Positions 6,434-10,696 of a stretch of DNA of 10,696 nt are shown here, piece after piece. Source of the DNA: Candidatus Falkowiibacteriota bacterium. GTDB taxonomy: Bacteria > Patescibacteriota > Patescibacteriia > Patescibacteriales > UBA12465. The translations under genes were made by a program, and so were the position numbers. Within the stretch, counting starts at the first letter, position 1; each line of letters begins with the position of its first letter. Location: assembly GCA_903839955.1 (NCBI GenBank), contig CAIMEI010000139.1:1-10696 (forward strand), read 5' to 3'. The notes under the pieces were generated by a model that saw only the letters and a program-made list of their open reading frames with translations, was not told where the DNA came from and made no database searches.

Positions 6434-7483
6434 ATGACTTCTTTCAATATCGCCCGCTTGATTTTTTTGTCTACGCTCGCTTTCGGCTTTTCTTTTCTCC
6501 TCACACCGCTCCTCACCAATTTTCTCTACAAACACAAACTCGGCAAGCGGATTAGAAATAACGGCTCCACGCCGGTCTTCAGCTTATTGCACGCCCACAA
6601 AGAGGGGACGCCGACCATGGGCGGTATTTTGATTTGGTTCACCGTCTTGTGCTTCTCGCTGTTTTTTTATCTCGCCTCGCTTTGGTTTCCTGGCTCTTGG
6701 CTGGCGCCCTTTAATTTTCTTTCGCGCCCCGAAACCCTCCTGCCGCTGGGCGTGTTGATTGCTTCCGCTTTGATTGGTCTGGTTGATGATTGGCTGGATG
6801 TGCGCGGCCTGGGAACGAAGGGCGGCGGCGGTCTCAAATTGCGCCATCGCTTGCTGATTTATTTGGCCATCGCCCTCATTGGCGCGCTGTGGTTCTACTA
6901 CAAATTAGATTGGACAGTTTTCCACGTGCCGTTTTTGGGCAGTTTTGAAATCGGCTGGTGGTACATTCCCGTTTTCGTCTTGGTGATTGTGGCTACTTCT
7001 TTTTCGGTGAACGAAACGGACGGCCTAGACGGCTTGGCGGGCGGGACGCTCATGATTGCCTACGGCGCCTTCGGTCTAATTGCTTTCAGCTTGGGACGCT
7101 ATGACTTAGCAGTTTTCTGCGGTGTTATCATGGGCGCGCTCCTTTCTTTTCTGTGGTTCAATGTACCGCCGGCACGTTTCTATTTAGGTGATACTGGTTC
7201 GATGAGCTTGGGCGTGACCTTGGGCGTCATCGCCTTATTAACCAACAGCGCGCTCCTCCTGATTCCCATCGGCTTCGTGTTTGTGATGGAATCGCTTTCG
7301 GTCATCATTCAAATGCTTTCTAAAAAAATCTGGAAGAAAAAAGTTTTCCGTTCCTCGCCGATTCATCACCACTTCCAAGCCGTCGGCTGGTCCGAAGCCA
7401 AAATCGTGATGCGTTTCTGGCTGATTGCCGGAGTTTTTTCCGCCATCGGCTTGATGGTCTTCATTCTGGATAAAAATTGGTAA
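6434..7483 (+). CDS. mraY: Phospho-N-acetylmuramoyl-pentapeptide transferase
   Basis: MraY transfers phospho-MurNAc-pentapeptide from UDP to undecaprenyl phosphate, making lipid I at the cytoplasmic face of the membrane. The protein has 349 residues, close to the usual 320-360, and is highly hydrophobic with about ten membrane helices. All signature sites are present: KEGTPTMGG (56-64), the Asp pair in LVDDWLD (D118/D119), NETDGLDGLAGG (193-204), FYLGDTGS (249-256, D253) and the SPIHHHFQ His triplet (311-313). Nothing catalytic is missing. ATG 6434 lies 5 bp after the preceding stop without a Shine-Dalgarno. FtsW follows after 5 bp; in most dcw clusters murD would stand between them. Confidence 0.98.
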   Translation: MTSFNIARLIFLSTLAFGFSFLLTPLLTNFLYKHKLGKRIRNNGSTPVFSLLHAHKEGTPTMGGILIWFTVLCFSLFFYLASLWFPGSWLAPFNFLSRPETLLPLGVLIASALIGLVDDWLDVRGLGTKGGGGLKLRHRLLIYLAIALIGALWFYYKLDWTVFHVPFLGSFEIGWWYIPVFVLVIVATSFSVNETDGLDGLAGGTLMIAYGAFGLIAFSLGRYDLAVFCGVIMGALLSFLWFNVPPARFYLGDTGSMSLGVTLGVIALLTNSALLLIPIGFVFVMESLSVIIQMLSKKIWKKKVFRSSPIHHHFQAVGWSEAKIVMRFWLIAGVFSAIGLMVFILDKNW

Positions 7484-7488
7484 TCAAC

Positions 7489-8685
7489 ATGATTCAAAAA
7501 ATAAAAAAATGGTTTGCCCCCCTGAAGGGCGAGCACGAGCCGGACAAAAAACTCATCGTCGCCTTGGCGGCCATTCTTCTTTTCGGCCTAGTGATGCTTT
7601 CCAGCGCCTCTTCGGTGGTTAGCTATTTGAAAAACAATAATAGCTATTATTATTTCGACCATCAGCTCTTGGCGATTATTGTGGGCGCCGGCGCCTGCTA
7701 TTTAATTTCTCGCGTTGACTACCATCGCTGGCAGAAATTCGCGCTCTTCTTTCTTTTTTGCGCTATCTTTCTTTTAGTCCTGGTATTTGTCCCTGGCCTG
7801 CGCAACGGCTACGGCTCGGCTCGGAGTTGGATCGTGATTTTTGGCCAGTCCATCCAACCGTCGGAATTAGCCAAGCTCGCTTTTCTTTTTTATCTCTCGG
7901 CTTGGCTGGAAGTGAAGAAAAACCAGCTGAACGACTACACCCAGGGGATCATTCCGTTCCTGATGATTTTGGGCGTAATCGGTTTTTTGATGTATCTCCA
8001 GCCGGATTTAGGAACGCTATTAATTCTCGTTTCCACTTCTATCGCGGTATTTTTTGTGGGCGGCGGAAACTTCAAACACATCCTGCTCGTCTGCCTACTC
8101 GGCTTGGTGGCGGTCTTTTTGTTCTACCAGGTTTCTAGCCGGCCAGCCGCCGACGATGCCAACGGCAAGGAAAACTATAAAGCCAGCCGTTTTCAATGCC
8201 TGCTTCACCCCGATGATCCAAAAACCAGGCTGGGGGAATGCTACCAAATTGAGCAGTCGCTCATCGCTGTCGGTTCGGGCGGAATTTTCGGACGCGGCCT
8301 GGGCAATAGCCGTCAGAAGTTTAATTATTTACCAGAAGTCTACGGCGATGCGATTTTCCCAATCATTTCCGAGGAAATCGGCTTCGTCTTTGATGTCGGT
8401 TTCTTATGTCTTTTGTTTTTTATTTTCTATCGCGGTTATTTGATTGCCAAGAAAGCGCCGGACGGTTTTGGCCGCAATTTGGCCATCGGCGTGGTTTTTT
8501 GGATGTTTATTCAGTCTTTCTTCAACATTGGCGGCATGATTAATCTCATCCCAATGACCGGCGTGCCTTTGCCTTTCGTGAGCTATGGCGGCACGGCGAT
8601 GATTTCCATGCTCATGGCGATGGGCTTATTAATAAATATCAGCAAACAAACCAGGGAGGGTTTGCGGGTGCGCAACCGCCAATAA
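7489..8685 (+). CDS. ftsW: SEDS peptidoglycan polymerase, FtsW type
   Basis: FtsW polymerises lipid II into septal glycan strands together with a class B penicillin-binding protein. The 398-residue protein has about ten membrane helices and the SEDS motifs: ARSW (111-114) and QPSELAK (123-129), the catalytic-Asp loop LQPDLGT (D173), YQIEQSLIAVGSGG (252-265), QKFNYLPEVYGD (276-287) with SEEIGF, and GVPLPFVSYGGT (358-369). Its place in a mur cluster favours FtsW over RodA. The extracellular loop before YQIEQS is extended and charged (about 217-251) and contains two cysteines (C237, C251). ATG 7489 is preferred over an in-frame TTG at 7477, which would overlap mraY. MurG follows after 3 bp. Confidence 0.95.
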   Translation: MIQKIKKWFAPLKGEHEPDKKLIVALAAILLFGLVMLSSASSVVSYLKNNNSYYYFDHQLLAIIVGAGACYLISRVDYHRWQKFALFFLFCAIFLLVLVFVPGLRNGYGSARSWIVIFGQSIQPSELAKLAFLFYLSAWLEVKKNQLNDYTQGIIPFLMILGVIGFLMYLQPDLGTLLILVSTSIAVFFVGGGNFKHILLVCLLGLVAVFLFYQVSSRPAADDANGKENYKASRFQCLLHPDDPKTRLGECYQIEQSLIAVGSGGIFGRGLGNSRQKFNYLPEVYGDAIFPIISEEIGFVFDVGFLCLLFFIFYRGYLIAKKAPDGFGRNLAIGVVFWMFIQSFFNIGGMINLIPMTGVPLPFVSYGGTAMISMLMAMGLLINISKQTREGLRVRNRQ

Positions 8686-8688
8686 TTT

Positions 8689-9786
8689 ATGACCAAGAAC
8701 GGGGGAAAAATTTTGATTGCGCTGAGCGGCGGCGGCACTGGCGGACCAGTGGTGCCGCTCTTGAATGTGGCCAAAGTTTTAGGGCGCCGGCATCCCGAGG
8801 TGGAATTTTTATTTTTCGGAACGGCGCGCGGCCCGGAAGTTTCCTTGGTGGCGAATGAGCAAAATAATTTGCGGATCAAATATCTCGCCATTGGTGCGGG
8901 AAAATTTCGCCGCTATTTTTCTTGGCGCAATTTTTCAGATTTTTTCGTCCTGGGGGGCGCCTTTTTTCAGAGCCTTTATTTATTAGCCAAGTATCGTCCG
9001 CGCGTCATTTTCACGGTGGGCGCTTTTGTGGCGGTGCCGCCGGCTTGGGCGGCCAGGCTTTTGGGCATCCCAGTTTTTATGCACCAGCAAGACATCCGTC
9101 CCGGCTTGGCCAATCAATTAATTGCTCCTTTTTCCGCCAGCAAAACGGTGGCCTTTGAAAAGTCTCTCGCTGATTATCGCGGCGCTGTCTGGATCGGCAA
9201 CCCGGTTGACGAGCGGGAGATGAGCGAGGCGCCAAAAAATGTCGCAGCAACTCGCGACCGCTATCATTTATCGGCTGACAAACCGTTGCTTTTGATTACC
9301 GGCGGCGGCACGGGCGCGGAATCCTTAAACGAATTAGTTTTAGCCAGTCTTCCTTTAATCAATAATTGCCAGATTATTCATTTAAGCGGCGACGGCAAGA
9401 AGCGGGCGGAAAATGACGACAATTATCAATCCTTTGCTTTTCTCCCGCACGCGGAAATTTTGAAATTATTAGCGGCGAGCGATTTAGTGGTTTCCCGTTG
9501 TGGACTGAGTACGCTCACCGAACTTTCGCTCTTGGCCAAACCGGCTATTTTGATCCCGATGCCGAATTCCCACCAAGAAGAAAACGCCGCGCTATTTTCC
9601 GGGGCAGCATTAGTGTTATCTCAAGACCAACTGACGCCGGCCGCTTTTGCGGAAAATATTCAGCAGCTGTTAGCGGACCAGAATCGGCGCGCTCATTTTT
9701 CCGAAGAAATAAAAAAAATCATCAAACCGGGTGCGGCAGAATTTTTAGCCGAAAAAATCTATGAATATTCAAGGAAGAAAAATTAA
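8689..9786 (+). CDS. murG: UDP-GlcNAc:lipid I N-acetylglucosaminyltransferase
   Basis: MurG adds GlcNAc to lipid I to form lipid II, as a peripheral protein on the inner membrane face. The 365 residues are near the usual length of about 355. Visible sites include the N-terminal glycine loop SGGGTGG (13-19), VGAFVAVPPAWAA (110-122), HQQDIRPGLAN (132-142), WIGNPV (168-173), the second glycine loop GGGTGAESLNE (205-215), SRCGLSTLTEL with Glu279, and IPMPNSHQEENA (289-300) with Gln296. The His that normally follows the first loop (GGTGGH) is Pro20, codon CCA at 8746-8748. All other donor-site residues look intact, so I expect an active enzyme. It lies 3 bp after ftsW and overlaps murC by 26 bp. 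Confidence 0.96.
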   Translation: MTKNGGKILIALSGGGTGGPVVPLLNVAKVLGRRHPEVEFLFFGTARGPEVSLVANEQNNLRIKYLAIGAGKFRRYFSWRNFSDFFVLGGAFFQSLYLLAKYRPRVIFTVGAFVAVPPAWAARLLGIPVFMHQQDIRPGLANQLIAPFSASKTVAFEKSLADYRGAVWIGNPVDEREMSEAPKNVAATRDRYHLSADKPLLLITGGGTGAESLNELVLASLPLINNCQIIHLSGDGKKRAENDDNYQSFAFLPHAEILKLLAASDLVVSRCGLSTLTELSLLAKPAILIPMPNSHQEENAALFSGAALVLSQDQLTPAAFAENIQQLLADQNRRAHFSEEIKKIIKPGAAEFLAEKIYEYSRKKN

Positions 9787-10696
9787 CAGCGCCTACTTCA
9801 TTGGCGTCAAAGGCGTCGGCATGACTATGCTGGCGCAGTTTTTAAGCCAGCAGGGCGTGGCCGTTTCCGGCTCAGACGGTCTGGAAGTTTTTATGACGGA
9901 CCAAGTCTTGAAGGCCGCTGGCGTAAAAGTTCTTTCCGGTTTCGACGCGGCGCAGATTCCGTCGGCCGACCTGATTGTTTATTCTATCGCCTACAACGCC
10001 CAGAACAACGTGGAAGTTAAGGCGCTTAGTAAAATAAAAAAATCTTTAGTGCTCAATTTTTCGGAAGCGGTCGGGGCCGTTTTTAGCGCGCACCAGGGAA
10101 TTGCTGTTTGCGGCAGCCACGGCAAGACCACGGTTTCTGCTTGGCTGGGCTATGTTCTTCTCAAGGCCGGGCTTGAGCCTAGCGTCCTAGTCGGCGCGCG
10201 CGTCCCGCAATTTTCCGGCAGCGCTTTGTCGGGGAAATCCAAGCTATTTGTGGCCGAGGCCGATGAATACGGCAATAAGCTGCGCTATTTTTCGCCCTTT
10301 GGCGTTTTGCTCAATAATATTGACTACGATCATCCCGATTTTTTCAAAACTAAAAAAGCCTACGCCCAGGTCTTTTCGGATTTTGTCAAAAAAATTCCCG
10401 CCCGCGGTTTTCTGGTGGTTAATGTTCAGGATCAAGAAGCAATCGCGGCCGCCAAGTTCTGTGCGGGAAGGATCTTTCCTTATGCCGTCGTGGCCAGCAA
10501 AGAGGAAGCCAAGCATTGGTCAGAGAAGGGAATTCTCGCTGCTTACGATGCCAGCCTCAAAGACGGCGTCCAGTATTTTAAAATTTTCGGTCAAGCCGGA
10601 ACTTTCAAAATAAAATTATTAGGTGCGCACAACGTCGCCAATGCTTTGGCGGTCGTGGCCGGTGCCGCCGCTTTGGGCTTAGATATCACAACCATC
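9761..10696 (+). CDS. murC: UDP-N-acetylmuramate--L-alanine ligase, 3'-partial
   Basis: MurC joins L-alanine to UDP-MurNAc using ATP in the cytoplasm. The reading frame is open to the window end; 312 residues are visible of an expected 440-480, so the C-terminal domain is missing. The N-terminal Rossmann domain begins YFIGVKGVGM (12-21) and contains SGSD (36-39). The central ATPase domain has the P-loop CGSHGKTT (117-124), EADEY (166-170), LNNIDYDHPDFF (184-195) and LGAHNVANALA (287-297). The order fits MurC; Mpl is the main alternative, but the position after murG favours MurC. ATG 9761 overlaps the end of murG by 26 bp, suggesting coupled translation. The GVKGVGM loop has Lys where many MurC proteins have Gly. 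Confidence 0.93.
   Translation, partial: MNIQGRKINSAYFIGVKGVGMTMLAQFLSQQGVAVSGSDGLEVFMTDQVLKAAGVKVLSGFDAAQIPSADLIVYSIAYNAQNNVEVKALSKIKKSLVLNFSEAVGAVFSAHQGIAVCGSHGKTTVSAWLGYVLLKAGLEPSVLVGARVPQFSGSALSGKSKLFVAEADEYGNKLRYFSPFGVLLNNIDYDHPDFFKTKKAYAQVFSDFVKKIPARGFLVVNVQDQEAIAAAKFCAGRIFPYAVVASKEEAKHWSEKGILAAYDASLKDGVQYFKIFGQAGTFKIKLLGAHNVANALAVVAGAAALGLDITTI

Noticed and set aside
7477..7488. TTG start for ftsW overlapping the end of mraY
   Set aside because: The in-frame ATG at 7489 gives a normal FtsW N-terminus with the usual short gap, and TTG is a weaker start with no supporting ribosome site.
10244..10516. Minus-strand open frame of 90 codons inside murC, with a 121-codon plus-strand frame over the same region
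   Set aside because: Both are antisense or out-of-frame shadows of murC, whose motifs run continuously through here.
1..10696. tRNA, rRNA, CRISPR array, insertion sequence or riboswitch
   Set aside because: Coding density leaves no gap larger than about 60 bases, and no direct-repeat array, transposase motif or cloverleaf was seen on either strand.

Overview
The window carries ten protein-coding genes in three transcription blocks, with no RNA genes, insertion sequences, CRISPR arrays or gene-free stretches over 300 bases. Gene spacing is very tight (1-11 bp within blocks), and none of the ten start codons seen has a clear Shine-Dalgarno sequence. The style of several proteins (MurG with HQQDIRPGLAN, FtsW with PEVYGDAIF, MurC opening FIGVKGVGMT, a DUF2304/GT2 pair, a PilB-like protein) suggests a Candidate Phyla Radiation (Patescibacteria) bacterium. 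That placement is inference from remembered family style, not a phylogenetic result.

Region 1 (1-2807, + strand): the 3' part of a subtilisin-like (S8) protease followed by six tandem FG-GAP/VCBS-type repeats, then an extended-SDR sugar-nucleotide enzyme resembling UDP-glucuronate decarboxylase but lacking its key catalytic residues. A bidirectional hairpin terminator (2826-2854) closes this block and the convergent one.

Region 2 (2853-5935, - strand): a four-gene operon read from a promoter near 5955-5982. In transcription order it encodes a PilB/GspE-like protein with all four nucleotide-handling motifs degraded but its zinc motif kept, a GT2 polyprenol-phosphate-type glycosyltransferase, a DUF2304 membrane protein and a short GT4-like glycosyltransferase. 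It looks like a surface glycan or glycolipid module led by a pseudo-ATPase.

Region 3 (5994-10696, + strand): a division and cell-wall block read from a promoter that physically overlaps the region 2 promoter. It encodes a small three-helix membrane protein of unknown function, MraY (lipid I synthesis), FtsW (septal glycan polymerase), MurG (lipid II synthesis) and the N-terminal two thirds of MurC. The order matches the classical dcw cluster except that murD is absent between mraY and ftsW.

The main points worth following up are the pseudo-ATPase heading a glycosyltransferase operon, the active-site-altered decarboxylase-like SDR, the interlocked divergent promoters, and the His-to-Pro change in the MurG glycine-rich loop. 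No wholly new system is demonstrated.
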